Assembly: GCA_035535015.1 (NCBI GenBank)
Contig: DATLQU010000028.1
Span: 1-49,047, forward strand
Origin: Palsa-661 sp035535015
Lineage (GTDB): Bacteria; Actinomycetota; Acidimicrobiia; Acidimicrobiales; UBA8190
Length of the DNA: 49,047 nt
Reading direction: 5' to 3'
Shown one piece after another: positions 40,061 to 49,045 of the stretch. Position numbers and translations under genes: made by a program. The notes under the pieces are model-generated. The model did not search any database and was not told the origin of the DNA. It saw nothing but the letters and a program-made list of their open reading frames with translations. The number at the start of each line of letters is the position of its first letter. Position 1 is the stretch's first letter.

Positions 40061-41197
40061 ATGGACCAACGGGCGGCGGCGGGGGCCGAGAGCGACGAGT
40101 TCGGCGTCTACGTGCACGTGCCCTTCTGCGCCTCGCGTTGCGACTACTGCGCCTTCGCCACCTGGACCGATCGCGATCACCTGATGGCGCGTTACGCGGC
40201 GGCCTGCGTCACGGAGATCGGACGTGCCATCGCTGACGAGGCCATGGGCGCGGCCACCAGTGTCTTCGTCGGTGGAGGCACGCCGTCGCGGCTGCCCGGG
40301 GATCTGTTGGCCGAGATCCTCGGTGCCATCCCCCGGGCTGCGGGGGCCGAGGTCACCGTGGAGTGCAATCCCGAGGACGCCACGGCGGAGCTCTTCGCCG
40401 TCTGGCGCGACGCCGGGGTGGGCCGGCTGTCGTTCGGGGTGCAGTCGATGGTGCCCCGGGTCCTGGTCGGCTTGGGCCGGCGCCATCAGCCCGACGCCGT
40501 GGGCCGGGCGCTGTCCCTGGCCGGGGAGGCCGGCTTCTCCTCTGTCAACGTCGACCTCATCTTCGGCGCCGCCGCCGAGACCGACGACGACTTCCGGCGG
40601 AGTCTGGAGGCGGTGCTCGCCCTCGAGCCGGTGCCGGGACACGTGAGCGCCTACGCCCTGACCGTGGAACCGGGCACCCCCCTGGCCCTCGACCCGGCCC
40701 GGCATCCTGACGACGACGTCCAGGCGCAGCGCTACGCCCTGGCCGACGCCTTTCTGAGCGCCGCCGGCTACGACTGGTACGAGCTGTCGAACTGGGCCCG
40801 ACCGGGTCAGAGATGCCGGCACAACCGGCTCTACTGGGCCCAGGGGGACTACCGGGGCATCGGCGCCGCCGCCCACTCCCACGGCCACGGGCGCCGCTGG
40901 TGGAACATCCGGACCCCCGAGCGCTACATCGCCGCGGTGGATGCCGGCAGGCCGACCACGGCGGCCGAAGAGCACCTGTCGGCCGAACAGAGACTTTTCG
41001 AGGGCCTCGCCCTGGCTCTGCGGACCTCAGGTGGGGTGCCCGCATCGGTGGTGCCCGAGGACCCCGATCTCGACGGCCTGCTCGAGCGGCGCGGCGACCG
41101 GGCGGTGCTCACGGTGCAGGGTCGGTTACTCGCCAACGCGGTGACCACCCGGCTCCTGCCAGGGGATACAGACGCACCCGGTATCCTGCGGCGATGA
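40061..41197 (+). CDS. hemW: HemW-like radical SAM heme chaperone
   Basis: Encodes 378 aa. The radical SAM cluster is CASRCDYC (Cys23, 27 and 30), in VYVHVPFCASRCDYCAF. Following motifs SVFVGGGTPSRL, VTVECNPEDA, RLSFGVQSMVPRVLVGLGR and VNVDLIFGAAAETDDDF fit the HemN/HemW family. The C-terminal part with YELSNWARPGQRCRHNRLYW fits HemW, which inserts heme into respiratory proteins, rather than true coproporphyrinogen dehydrogenase. In many actinobacteria hemW sits between lepA and hrcA; here it follows recO. Its stop overlaps the start of glyS (ATGA). Confidence 0.9.
   Translation: MDQRAAAGAESDEFGVYVHVPFCASRCDYCAFATWTDRDHLMARYAAACVTEIGRAIADEAMGAATSVFVGGGTPSRLPGDLLAEILGAIPRAAGAEVTVECNPEDATAELFAVWRDAGVGRLSFGVQSMVPRVLVGLGRRHQPDAVGRALSLAGEAGFSSVNVDLIFGAAAETDDDFRRSLEAVLALEPVPGHVSAYALTVEPGTPLALDPARHPDDDVQAQRYALADAFLSAAGYDWYELSNWARPGQRCRHNRLYWAQGDYRGIGAAAHSHGHGRRWWNIRTPERYIAAVDAGRPTTAAEEHLSAEQRLFEGLALALRTSGGVPASVVPEDPDLDGLLERRGDRAVLTVQGRLLANAVTTRLLPGDTDAPGILRR
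41182..41187 (+). promoter_or_regulatory. -10 box TATCCT inside hemW, leaderless glyS
   Basis: TATCCT ends 6 nt before ATG 41194. It lies in the last codons of hemW, so glyS may have its own leaderless transcript. Confidence 0.45.
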
Positions 41198-42531
41198 CCG
41201 AGGAGCCCGCCGCGGAGTCATCCGACGATCAACCGAACGACCTGATGGAGAGGGTCGTCAATCTGTGCAAGCGCCGGGGCTTCATCTTCCCCTCGGCCGA
41301 GATCTACGGCGGCTTCCGCTCCACCTACGACTACGGCCCCCTGGGGGCCCTGATGTTGCGCAACGTCAAGGACGCCTGGTGGCGGGCCATGGTCCAGCAA
41401 CGCGATGACGTGGTCGGCATCGACGCGGCGATCCTCTCCGCCCCCCGGATCTGGGAAGCGTCGGGTCACCTGTCCAACTTCACCGATCCCCTGGTCGACT
41501 GCCGGCACTGCCACGAGCGTTGGCGGGCCGACAAGATCGACGGGACCTGTCCCAATTGCGGTTCGACCGACCTGACCGAGGCCCGGGCCTTCAACCTGAT
41601 GTTCAAGACCTTCGCCGGGCCGGTGGAGGAGGACGCCACGGTGGCCTACCTCCGGCCCGAGACGGCCCAGGGGATGTTCGTCAACTTCGTGAACGTCCTG
41701 CAGACGACGCGCAAGAAGCCGCCCTTCGGTATCGCCCAGGTGGGCAAGTCGTTCCGCAACGAGATCACCCCCCAGAACTTCGTCTTCCGGACACGCGAGT
41801 TCGAGCAGATGGAGATGGAGTACTTCGTCCCGCCCGACGACGCCCAGAAGTGGTTCGAGTACTGGCTCGACGAACGCTTCCGCTGGTATCTCGACCTCGG
41901 CATCCCGGCCCACAGGTTGCGGCTGCGCCACCACCAGGCCGACGAGCTCTCCCACTATTCCACCGGCACGGCCGACGTCGAGTACCTCTTCCCCTGGGGC
42001 TGGGACGAGCTCGAAGGTATCGCCAACCGGACCGATTTCGACCTGTTGGCCCACAGCGCGGCGTCGGGGGAGAAGCTCGAGTACTTCGACCAGGCCACGG
42101 GCGAGCGCTACGTCCCCTACGTCATCGAACCGGCGGCCGGCGCCACCCGGACCATGATGGCCTTCTTGCTGGCCGCCTACGACGAGGACGAGGTGGGGGG
42201 CGAGAAGCGGACGGTGCTGCATCTCGACCCACGTCTGGCGCCCTACCAGGTGGCCGTGCTGCCGCTGTCGAAGAACGACACCCTGGTTCCCCTGTCGCGT
42301 GAGGTGCTCGGCCTGCTCCAGCCCATCTGCATGTGCGATCTCGACGTCACCCAGTCCATCGGCAAGCGCTACCGCCGGCAGGACGAGGTGGGGACGCCGT
42401 TCTGTGTCACCGTCGACTTCGAGAGCCTGGAGGACCGGGCCGTGACCGTCCGGGAGCGCGACACGACCGAACAGATCCGGGTGCCCATCGAGACCCTGGT
42501 GGCCGAGATCCGGGGCCGCCTCGGCCGCTGA
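41194..42531 (+). CDS. glyS: Glycyl-tRNA synthetase (single-chain, dimeric type)
   Basis: Encodes 445 aa. A class II synthetase of the alpha2 type: LCKRRGFIFPSAEIYGGFRS at the start, then a Cys zinc-like site (CRHCHERW, CPNCGS). Motif 2 is FRNEITPQNFVFRTREFEQM and motif 3 is in PYVIEPAAGATRTMMAFLLA. The C-terminal anticodon domain has APYQVAVLPLSKND and GKRYRRQDEVGTPFCVTVD. It charges tRNA-Gly. It overlaps hemW by 4 nt. About 15 disordered residues precede the conserved start. Confidence 0.97.
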   Translation: MTEEPAAESSDDQPNDLMERVVNLCKRRGFIFPSAEIYGGFRSTYDYGPLGALMLRNVKDAWWRAMVQQRDDVVGIDAAILSAPRIWEASGHLSNFTDPLVDCRHCHERWRADKIDGTCPNCGSTDLTEARAFNLMFKTFAGPVEEDATVAYLRPETAQGMFVNFVNVLQTTRKKPPFGIAQVGKSFRNEITPQNFVFRTREFEQMEMEYFVPPDDAQKWFEYWLDERFRWYLDLGIPAHRLRLRHHQADELSHYSTGTADVEYLFPWGWDELEGIANRTDFDLLAHSAASGEKLEYFDQATGERYVPYVIEPAAGATRTMMAFLLAAYDEDEVGGEKRTVLHLDPRLAPYQVAVLPLSKNDTLVPLSREVLGLLQPICMCDLDVTQSIGKRYRRQDEVGTPFCVTVDFESLEDRAVTVRERDTTEQIRVPIETLVAEIRGRLGR

Positions 42532-42585
42532 CCGCGGCCCCCTCCTCCCGGCACCGACCGGCGGACCGGGCAGATGAGGGCCATT

Positions 42586-42591
42586 AGGATC
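42586..42591 (+). promoter_or_regulatory. Probable -10 box TAGGAT of ppdK (leadered)
   Basis: TAGGAT lies 32 nt before ATG 42624. With AGGAG at 42613-42617 this gives a normal leader with a ribosome site, unlike the leaderless genes around it. Confidence 0.4.
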
Positions 42592-42623
42592 GGAGGGTTC
42601 CGGTGGACCCCTCAGGAGACCCC

Positions 42624-45338
42624 ATGCCGTTCGTCTACGACTTCGACCACAAGCACCGCCGTCCGCCCATGGAGATGAAGGACCTCCTCGGCGGCAAGGG
42701 CGCCAACCTGGCCGAGATGACGTCGGTCCTGGCCCTGCCCGTGCCCCATGGCTTCACCATCACCACCGACGCCTGCCGGGCCTCCATGGAGGCCGGCTGG
42801 CCCGAGGGGCTGTCCGAGGAGGTGGGCCGGGCCCGGGGACGGCTCGAGAAGAAGATGGGCAACGCGCTGGGCGACCAAGCCGACCCGCTGCTCGTGAGCG
42901 TCCGGTCGGGGGCCAAGTTCTCCATGCCGGGGATGATGGACACGGTCCTGAACCTGGGCCTGAACGACCAGTCGGTGGAGGGCCTGGCCAAGCAGACCGA
43001 CGACGAGCGCTTCGCCTTCGACTCCTACCGCCGCTTCGTGGCCATGTACGGCCGGATCGTCCTCGGCATCGAGGGTGCCGAATTCGACTCCCTGCTCGAG
43101 GCGGCCAAGGAGCTGGCGGGAACCACCTCCGACGCCGGCATCCCCACCGAGCTGCTGCGCTACCTGGTCGACTCCTACAAGACGATCGTCGAGCGCCACA
43201 CCGGCGCCCCGTTCCCCCAGGAGCCGGACGCCCAGCTGCGCGGCGCCATCGAGGCCGTCTTCCAGTCCTGGAACGGTCCGCGCGCCATCGCCTACCGCGA
43301 GCACGAGGGCATCGCCCACGACCTCGGCACCGCCGTCAACATCCAGGCCATGGTCTTCGGAAACCGCGACCTGCGGTCGGGCACAGGTGTCGGCTTCACC
43401 CGCGATCCGGCCACCGGCACCAAGGGCGAGTACGGCGACTTCCTGATCAACGCCCAGGGCGAGGACGTGGTGGCCGGTATCCGCAACACCGAGCCCCTGT
43501 CGGCACTCAAGAAGACCTTCCCCAAGATCCACACCGAGCTGCTCGGCATCTTCGCCCGGCTGGAGAGCCACTACCGCGACATGTGCGACACCGAGTTCAC
43601 CATCGAACAGGACAAGCTCTGGATGCTCCAGACCCGGGTGGGCAAGCGGACGGGCAACGCCGCGCTCAAGATGGCCGTGGACATGACCAAGGACGCCGCC
43701 ATCAAGCTCAGCCGGGCCGAGGCCGTCCAACGGGTGACGGCCGAACACCTGGAACACGTTCTGCACCCCCGCTTCGCCGGCTCCGGCCAGACGGTGCTCA
43801 CCACCGGCCTGGGCGCCTCGCCCGGCGCGGCGGTCGGCCGCGCCTACTTCACGGCCGACGACGCCGCCGCCGCCGCCGAGGCGGGGGAGAAGGTCATCCT
43901 GGTGCGCAGCGAGACCTCGCCCGAAGACGTCCACGGCATGCTGGCGGCCGAAGGGATCCTGACGGCGCGCGGCGGTCTCGTCTCCCACGCCGCGGTGGTG
44001 GCCCGGGGCTGGGGCAAGCCGGCCGTGGTGGGCGCCGAGAAGGTCCGGATCGACGGGAAGACCTTCCGGGTGGGCACCGTCACCGTGGCCGAGGGGGACT
44101 GGCTCTCCATCGACGGCACCGCCGGCGACGTCGTCCTCGGTCAGGTGGCCCTGTCGGCCCCCGAGCCGAGCGAGGAATTCGCCGTCGTCCTGGGCTGGGC
44201 CGACGAGATCCGGGCCGGCCGACTGGGCGTCCGGGCCAACGCCGACACCGGCGCCGACGCCGCCAACGCCCGCAAACTGGGGGCCGAGGGGATCGGCCTG
44301 TGCCGGACCGAACACATGTTCATCGCCGAGGACCGGCTGCCCATCGTCCGCCGGATGATCCTGGCGTCGACCCCCGAGGAGGAGGACGCCGCGCTGGAGG
44401 AGCTCCGGCTGGCCCAGCGGTCCGACTTCGTGGAGATCCTGGAGGCCATGGACGGCCTGCCGGTGACGGTCCGCCTGCTCGACCCGCCGTTGCACGAATT
44501 CCTGCCCCAGACCGGGGACCTGGCCATCAAGGAAGCCACCGTCGGGCTGACCGACGAGGAGCGGGCGCTCTACCGGGCAGCCCAGGACTGGCACGAGTTC
44601 AACCCCATGCTCGGCACCAGGGGGGTCAGGCTCGGGGTGCTGAAGCCCGGTCTCTACGCCATGCAGGTCCGCGCCCTCATGGAGGCCGCCCTCGACCGGG
44701 TGGCGGTGGGCGGCACGCCCATCATCGAGATCATGATCCCCCTGATCATCGGGCGCGAGGAGATGGCCCTGGCCCGGTCGTGGGTGGAGGAGGCCGTGAG
44801 CACGGCCTCGGCCCCGGCCGTCACTTCGGCCAAGACGGCCAAGACGGCGACCCGGGGCCGGGCCGGCGCAGCCAAGGTCGAGGTCCTCATCGGCACCATG
44901 ATCGAGACACCGCGCGCCGCATTGCGGGCGGCCGACATCGCCCAGGACGCCGAGTTCTTCTCCTTCGGCACCAACGACCTCACCCAGATGACCCTGGGCT
45001 TCAGCCGCGACGACGTCGAGGGCCGGATGATGGCCGCCTACCTGGAGAAGGGCCTGCTGCCCCACAACCCGTTCGAGACGATCGACGCCGCCGGGGTGGG
45101 TGAGCTCGTCCGGATGGGCGTCCAGCGGGGCCGGTCCACCCGGCCCACCCTCAAGATCGGCGTCTGCGGCGAGCACGGCGGTGACCCCGAGTCGATCTCC
45201 CTGTTCGCCGACGCCGGCCTCGACTATGTGAGCTGCTCGCCTTTCCGGGTCCCCATCGCCCGGCTCTCGGCCGCCCAGGCCGTCCTGGCCGCCGGTCCGG
45301 CCCCGGCCCCCTCGACCAGGAAGAAGGCGGCCTCCTAG
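42624..45338 (+). CDS. ppdK: Pyruvate, phosphate dikinase
   Basis: Encodes 904 aa. ATG 42624 is preferred over GTG 42603 because AGGAG lies 6 nt upstream and FVYDFDHKH matches family starts. The ATP-grasp domain includes LLGGKGANLAEMTSVLALPV and SGAKFSMPGMMDTVLNLGLN. The phosphohistidine domain reads GGLVSHAAVVARGWGKPAV with His455; two residues before it, the Thr that regulatory kinases phosphorylate in other PPDKs is Val453. The PEP/pyruvate domain has IGTMIETPRAALRAADIA and FFSFGTNDLTQMTLGFSRDD, ending with VCGEHGGDP carrying the catalytic Cys. A short Ala/Thr/Lys insertion (TSAKTAKTATRGRAG) lies before it. It interconverts pyruvate and phosphoenolpyruvate. Confidence 0.97.
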   Translation: MPFVYDFDHKHRRPPMEMKDLLGGKGANLAEMTSVLALPVPHGFTITTDACRASMEAGWPEGLSEEVGRARGRLEKKMGNALGDQADPLLVSVRSGAKFSMPGMMDTVLNLGLNDQSVEGLAKQTDDERFAFDSYRRFVAMYGRIVLGIEGAEFDSLLEAAKELAGTTSDAGIPTELLRYLVDSYKTIVERHTGAPFPQEPDAQLRGAIEAVFQSWNGPRAIAYREHEGIAHDLGTAVNIQAMVFGNRDLRSGTGVGFTRDPATGTKGEYGDFLINAQGEDVVAGIRNTEPLSALKKTFPKIHTELLGIFARLESHYRDMCDTEFTIEQDKLWMLQTRVGKRTGNAALKMAVDMTKDAAIKLSRAEAVQRVTAEHLEHVLHPRFAGSGQTVLTTGLGASPGAAVGRAYFTADDAAAAAEAGEKVILVRSETSPEDVHGMLAAEGILTARGGLVSHAAVVARGWGKPAVVGAEKVRIDGKTFRVGTVTVAEGDWLSIDGTAGDVVLGQVALSAPEPSEEFAVVLGWADEIRAGRLGVRANADTGADAANARKLGAEGIGLCRTEHMFIAEDRLPIVRRMILASTPEEEDAALEELRLAQRSDFVEILEAMDGLPVTVRLLDPPLHEFLPQTGDLAIKEATVGLTDEERALYRAAQDWHEFNPMLGTRGVRLGVLKPGLYAMQVRALMEAALDRVAVGGTPIIEIMIPLIIGREEMALARSWVEEAVSTASAPAVTSAKTAKTATRGRAGAAKVEVLIGTMIETPRAALRAADIAQDAEFFSFGTNDLTQMTLGFSRDDVEGRMMAAYLEKGLLPHNPFETIDAAGVGELVRMGVQRGRSTRPTLKIGVCGEHGGDPESISLFADAGLDYVSCSPFRVPIARLSAAQAVLAAGPAPAPSTRKKAAS

Positions 45339-45369
45339 GCGCCGGTGACGATGCCCGCGGCATCCCCAT

Positions 45370-45375
45370 TAGCGT
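45370..45375 (+). promoter_or_regulatory. -10 box TAGCGT, leaderless dnaG
   Basis: TAGCGT ends 7 nt before GTG 45383, with no ribosome site. Confidence 0.5.
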
Positions 45376-45382
45376 CGCTGGC

Positions 45383-47320
45383 GTGGCCATACCGGAGGAG
45401 GACGTGGCCCGCGTCCGAGCGGCCACCGACATCGTGGCGCTGATCGGCGAGCACGCCGCGCTCAAACGGCAGGGGACCCGCTGGAGCGGGCTGTGCCCGT
45501 TCCACCAGGAGAAGTCGCCCTCGTTCAGCGTCAACGCCGAAGAGGGCCTCTATTACTGCTTCGGCTGCCAGAAGTCGGGCGACGCCATCACCTTCGTCCG
45601 CGAGATCGAGCACGTCGACTTCGTCGAGGCCGTCCGCCGGCTGGCCGACCGGGCCGGCGTCACCATCACCGAGGACGCGGCGGTCACAGCCGACCGTCAG
45701 CGCCGGGCCCCGCTCTACGAGGCCATGAGCCGGGCCGTCGACTTCTACCACGAGAGGCTCCTCACCGCCCCCGACGGTGGGCCGGCGCGCGACTATCTCC
45801 GTTCGCGCGGCTACGACGGAACCGTGGTCCGGGAGTTCAAGCTCGGTTGGGCGCCCGACGGCTGGGACGCGCTGGCCGGGCACCTGAAGGTGTCGGACCG
45901 GGTCCTCGCCGATTCCGGTCTCGGTTTCGTGAACAAGCGGGGCCGCCGTCAGGACGCCTTCCGGGGCCGGGTGATCTTCCCCATCTTCGACTCCTCGGGC
46001 CGGCCTATCGCCCTCGGCGGCCGCATCCTTCCGCCCCGGGGCGCCGACGCCACGGCACCGGCCGGACCGAAGTACAAGAACTCCCAGGACGGTCCCATCT
46101 ACGCCAAGCGCAAGACCCTGTACGGACTCAACTGGGCCAAGGTCGACGTGGTGGCCACCGGCGAGGTGATCGTCTGCGAGGGCTACACCGACGTCATCGC
46201 CTTCTTCCAGGTGGGCCTGCCCCGGGCGGTGGCCACCTGCGGCACGGCTCTCGGTGAGGAGCACTTCCGCGTCCTCGGCAACTTCGCCAAACGGGTGGTC
46301 CTCGCCTACGACGCCGACGCCGCCGGCGAGGCGGGTGCCACCCGGGTCTACGAATGGGAGCGCCATCACTCCGTCGACGTGGCCGTGGCCGCGCTCCCCG
46401 CCGGTGCCGATCCGGCCGATATGGCCCGGAAGGATCCCGATGCGTTGCGCCGGGCGGTGGCCGACGCCCAACCCTTCTTGCGTTTTCGTATCGGCCGCGT
46501 CTGGGCCGCCGCCGATCTGCGGACCAACGAGGGCCGGGCGAAGGCGGCCGAGGCGGCGTTGGCCGTGGTGGCCGATCATCCCGACCCGCTCGTGCGCGAC
46601 CAGTATCTGATGGAGGTGGCCGACCGCTGCCGGGCAGAGCCGACGGCGTTGCGCGGTCTTCTCGACGAGCTCATCCGCCGAGGACCGGTCGAGCCGTCTG
46701 CCGGCGACCGCTCGGCGCGTGGCGGCGCCCCAGGGCGCGTCGGAGCGTCGGCGCGCTCCGATCCGACGGCCAACGAGCCGAATCACGGCGGATCACCGTC
46801 GCGCCACGGTGGACAGACGACCTCACCCGGTGGCGGTGCCCACGGTCGTGGACCGGCGGGCCACGACGGTGACGCGCAACGGGCCGGGCTCGAAGCGTTG
46901 CGGCTTCTCGTCCACCGTCGTGAGTCCGTGGCCGGCCGGCTGCACCCCTTTCTGTTCGGCGACGAGCGCCAACGGGCCGCCTTCGTCGCCCTGAGCGGGA
47001 CGGCCAGCCTGCATGAGGCGATAGGGGGGGTCGAAGAGGACTCTCCCGATGTTGCGATACTTTTACGACGTCTGGCGGTTGAGGAACCGGCGGCGGATGC
47101 CGATGACGTCGTTGTGCAACTTGTGTGGATCGCGTCGCGTCGCGCCCTGGCCGGCCTCGAATCCGAGGTCAGGCTGTCTCCCGGAGCCCTGGCCGAGCTG
47201 GCGCCCGTCACGGCGCGCGTCAGTCGCGATGTCCAAGAATTAGAAGACCGCGAGCGAGCGTCCGCAGCGTCGGAACGGTTGGTAGCCTGGCTTGTTGAAA
47301 GGGGTGTGGAGAACGTATGA
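45383..47320 (+). CDS. dnaG: DNA primase
   Basis: Encodes 645 aa. The N-terminal zinc domain has C..H..C..C in LCPFHQEKSPSFSVNAEEGL and YYCFGCQKSGDAI. The RNA-polymerase/TOPRIM core includes VIVCEGYTDVIAFFQVGLPR and VLAYDADAAGEAG. A long Gly/Ser/Arg-rich linker (about 445-510) separates it from the C-terminal helical, helicase-binding-like domain. Primase lays RNA primers at the fork. The start is GTG 45383 after TAGCGT. The stop overlaps rpoD (ATGA), a dnaG-rpoD arrangement like the macromolecular synthesis operon. Confidence 0.97.
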   Translation: MAIPEEDVARVRAATDIVALIGEHAALKRQGTRWSGLCPFHQEKSPSFSVNAEEGLYYCFGCQKSGDAITFVREIEHVDFVEAVRRLADRAGVTITEDAAVTADRQRRAPLYEAMSRAVDFYHERLLTAPDGGPARDYLRSRGYDGTVVREFKLGWAPDGWDALAGHLKVSDRVLADSGLGFVNKRGRRQDAFRGRVIFPIFDSSGRPIALGGRILPPRGADATAPAGPKYKNSQDGPIYAKRKTLYGLNWAKVDVVATGEVIVCEGYTDVIAFFQVGLPRAVATCGTALGEEHFRVLGNFAKRVVLAYDADAAGEAGATRVYEWERHHSVDVAVAALPAGADPADMARKDPDALRRAVADAQPFLRFRIGRVWAAADLRTNEGRAKAAEAALAVVADHPDPLVRDQYLMEVADRCRAEPTALRGLLDELIRRGPVEPSAGDRSARGGAPGRVGASARSDPTANEPNHGGSPSRHGGQTTSPGGGAHGRGPAGHDGDAQRAGLEALRLLVHRRESVAGRLHPFLFGDERQRAAFVALSGTASLHEAIGGVEEDSPDVAILLRRLAVEEPAADADDVVVQLVWIASRRALAGLESEVRLSPGALAELAPVTARVSRDVQELEDRERASAASERLVAWLVERGVENV

Positions 47321-48765
47321 GTGAGGTTCACCCGCCGGCCGGTTCCGTTCGGCCGGCACCTGTCGGTGTCGCTCTCGAGGGCTTCGAGCAATTGCTCGCC
47401 GTCGGGCGTCAGCGCGGGTACCTCACCCAGGACGATCTCATCCTGGTCCTGCAGTCGGTGGAGTTGTCACACGACATCATCGAAGACGTGGTGGCCCGCG
47501 TCCGGCTCGAAGGCATCGAGTACCTCGAGCAGAACAGCGTGGGCGCCGCCCCCGTGGCCTTGGCGGAAGCGGTCGCCGTCGCCGTGGCCGAAGTGGTGGT
47601 GGACGCGCTGCCCGACGATGCCGACACCATCGACGCCGTGGTCGTCGTCGATCTTCCCGACCAGGCCATCACCGATCCCGGTGCCGACAGCACCGGCGTC
47701 GAAGGCACCGGGCCCCTGCAAAGACTGGCCCGCAAGGCCTTCAAGCGGGAGCCGGCCGACGAGGTCATGGACCGCCAGCAGCCCCGGCCGGGCCGGGCCC
47801 GGGTCAGCTCCTACTCGTCTCCCGATCACGCCGGGGGAGCGGCCGCCGACCCCGTCCACACCTATCTGAAAGAGATCGGCAAGGTCCCCCTTCTCACCGG
47901 TGAGCTCGAGGTCGAACTGGCCAAGCGAATCGAGGCGGGGACGGCCGCCGCCGAAGAACTGGCCCGCCATGAAGACGGCCAACACACGTTGGCGCCCGAC
48001 GAGCGCACCCAGGTGCAGCGCCAGGTGCGCCGTGGCCAGCGGGCCAAGGAAGCTCTCATCGAAGCCAACCTGCGATTGGTCGTCTCCATCGCCAAGCGCT
48101 ACCGCAACCGCGGCCTCGCCTTCCTCGATCTCATCCAGGAGGGCAATCTCGGCCTGATGCGGGCGGTGGAGAAGTTCGACTACACCAAGGGCTTCAAATT
48201 CTCCACCTACGCCACCTGGTGGATCCGCCAGGCCATCACGCGCGCATTGGCCGACCAGGGCCGGACGATCCGCATCCCGGTCCACATGGTGGAGACGATC
48301 AACAAGGTGGTCCGCGTGCAGCGCCAACTGCTGCAGGAGTTCGGCCGGGAGCCGACCGTCGAGGAGATCGCCAGCCGCGTGGAGTTCCCCATCGAGCGGG
48401 TGCGCGAGATCCAGAGGATCAACCAGGACACCGTCTCGCTCGAACAGCCCATGGGCGACGAGGAGGATTTCAGCCTGTCCGACCTGATCGAGGACCAGGG
48501 GGCCGAGGTGCCCGACGACGCGGCCACCCGCTCCATGCTCCACGAAGCGGTCCGCGACGCGCTGGCCGGTCTGCCCAGGCGTGAGCGCGAGGTGATGGAG
48601 TTGCGCTTCGGTCTCGAGGACGGCCGGGTACGGACCCTCGAGGAGGTGGGCAAGGCCTTCGGGGTCACCCGTGAACGGATCCGCCAGATCGAGGCCAAGA
48701 CCCTGGCCAAGCTGCGCCACCCGAATTCGGCACAGCCCCTGCGGGATTTCCTCGACGAGGCCTGA
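47317..48765 (+). CDS. rpoD: Primary RNA polymerase sigma factor (RpoD/SigA type)
   Basis: Encodes 482 aa. Region 1.1 is recognisable (RGYLTQDDLILVLQSVELSH). An Ala/Val/Asp-rich spacer follows; region 1.2 is VHTYLKEIGKVPLLTGELEV. Regions 2.1-2.4 include EANLRLVVSIAKRYRNRGLA, FLDLIQEGNLGLMRAVEKFD and FKFSTYATWWIRQAITRALA. Region 3 is IPVHMVETINKV, and 4.2 is TLEEVGKAFGVTRERIRQIE. It directs the core polymerase to housekeeping promoters, presumably the TANNNT boxes described here. It overlaps dnaG by 4 nt; GGAG lies 7 nt before the start. A TAGCCT at about 47284-47289 inside dnaG may give it its own promoter. Confidence 0.98.
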   Translation: MSEVHPPAGSVRPAPVGVALEGFEQLLAVGRQRGYLTQDDLILVLQSVELSHDIIEDVVARVRLEGIEYLEQNSVGAAPVALAEAVAVAVAEVVVDALPDDADTIDAVVVVDLPDQAITDPGADSTGVEGTGPLQRLARKAFKREPADEVMDRQQPRPGRARVSSYSSPDHAGGAAADPVHTYLKEIGKVPLLTGELEVELAKRIEAGTAAAEELARHEDGQHTLAPDERTQVQRQVRRGQRAKEALIEANLRLVVSIAKRYRNRGLAFLDLIQEGNLGLMRAVEKFDYTKGFKFSTYATWWIRQAITRALADQGRTIRIPVHMVETINKVVRVQRQLLQEFGREPTVEEIASRVEFPIERVREIQRINQDTVSLEQPMGDEEDFSLSDLIEDQGAEVPDDAATRSMLHEAVRDALAGLPRREREVMELRFGLEDGRVRTLEEVGKAFGVTRERIRQIEAKTLAKLRHPNSAQPLRDFLDEA

Positions 48766-48802
48766 AACCACCAGGCGGATCCGGGCCGTCACCCTGCCGC
48801 TG

Positions 48803-48808
48803 CTATCT
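48803..48808 (+). promoter_or_regulatory. Probable -10 box of tRNA-Asn (TATCTT)
   Basis: TATCTT lies 25 nt before the tRNA. No clear -35 is seen. Confidence 0.35.
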
Positions 48809-48833
48809 TCGCGAGGCCGTCGCGGCGGCATGA

Positions 48834-48909
48834 TCCGGGGTAGCTCAATTGGCAGAGCGAGCGGCTGTTAACCGCTAGGTTGAGAGTTCGAGTCTCTCCC
48901 CCGGAGCCA
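48834..48909 (+). tRNA. tRNA-Asn (anticodon GTT)
   Basis: Acceptor TCCGGGG pairs with CCCCGGA, discriminator G, and CCA is encoded at 48907-48909. The anticodon arm AGCGG-CTGTTAA-CCGCT gives GTT. The D arm GCTCAATTGGCAGAGC and T loop TTCGAGT are normal. Confidence 0.96.
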
Positions 48910-48972
48910 GGCCCGATCCGACGGGCCGACAGCCGGGTCTGTCGCGCACGCTGGCGTCAAGGTGCCCGGTGC

Positions 48973-49045
48973 GGGGCCGTAGCTCAGTGGTCAGAGCAGG
49001 GGACTCATAATCCCTGGGTCGCAGGTTCGATCCCTGCCGGCCCCA
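48973..49045 (+). tRNA. tRNA with CAT anticodon (elongator Met or Ile2)
   Basis: Acceptor GGGGCCG pairs with CGGCCCC, discriminator A, just inside the window end. The anticodon arm GGGGA-CTCATAA-TCCCT gives CAT. It is not an initiator, since the D and acceptor features are of elongator type. Whether it reads AUG (Met) or AUA after lysidine modification (Ile) cannot be decided by eye; the D arm resembles Ile2 tRNAs somewhat. Confidence 0.92.
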
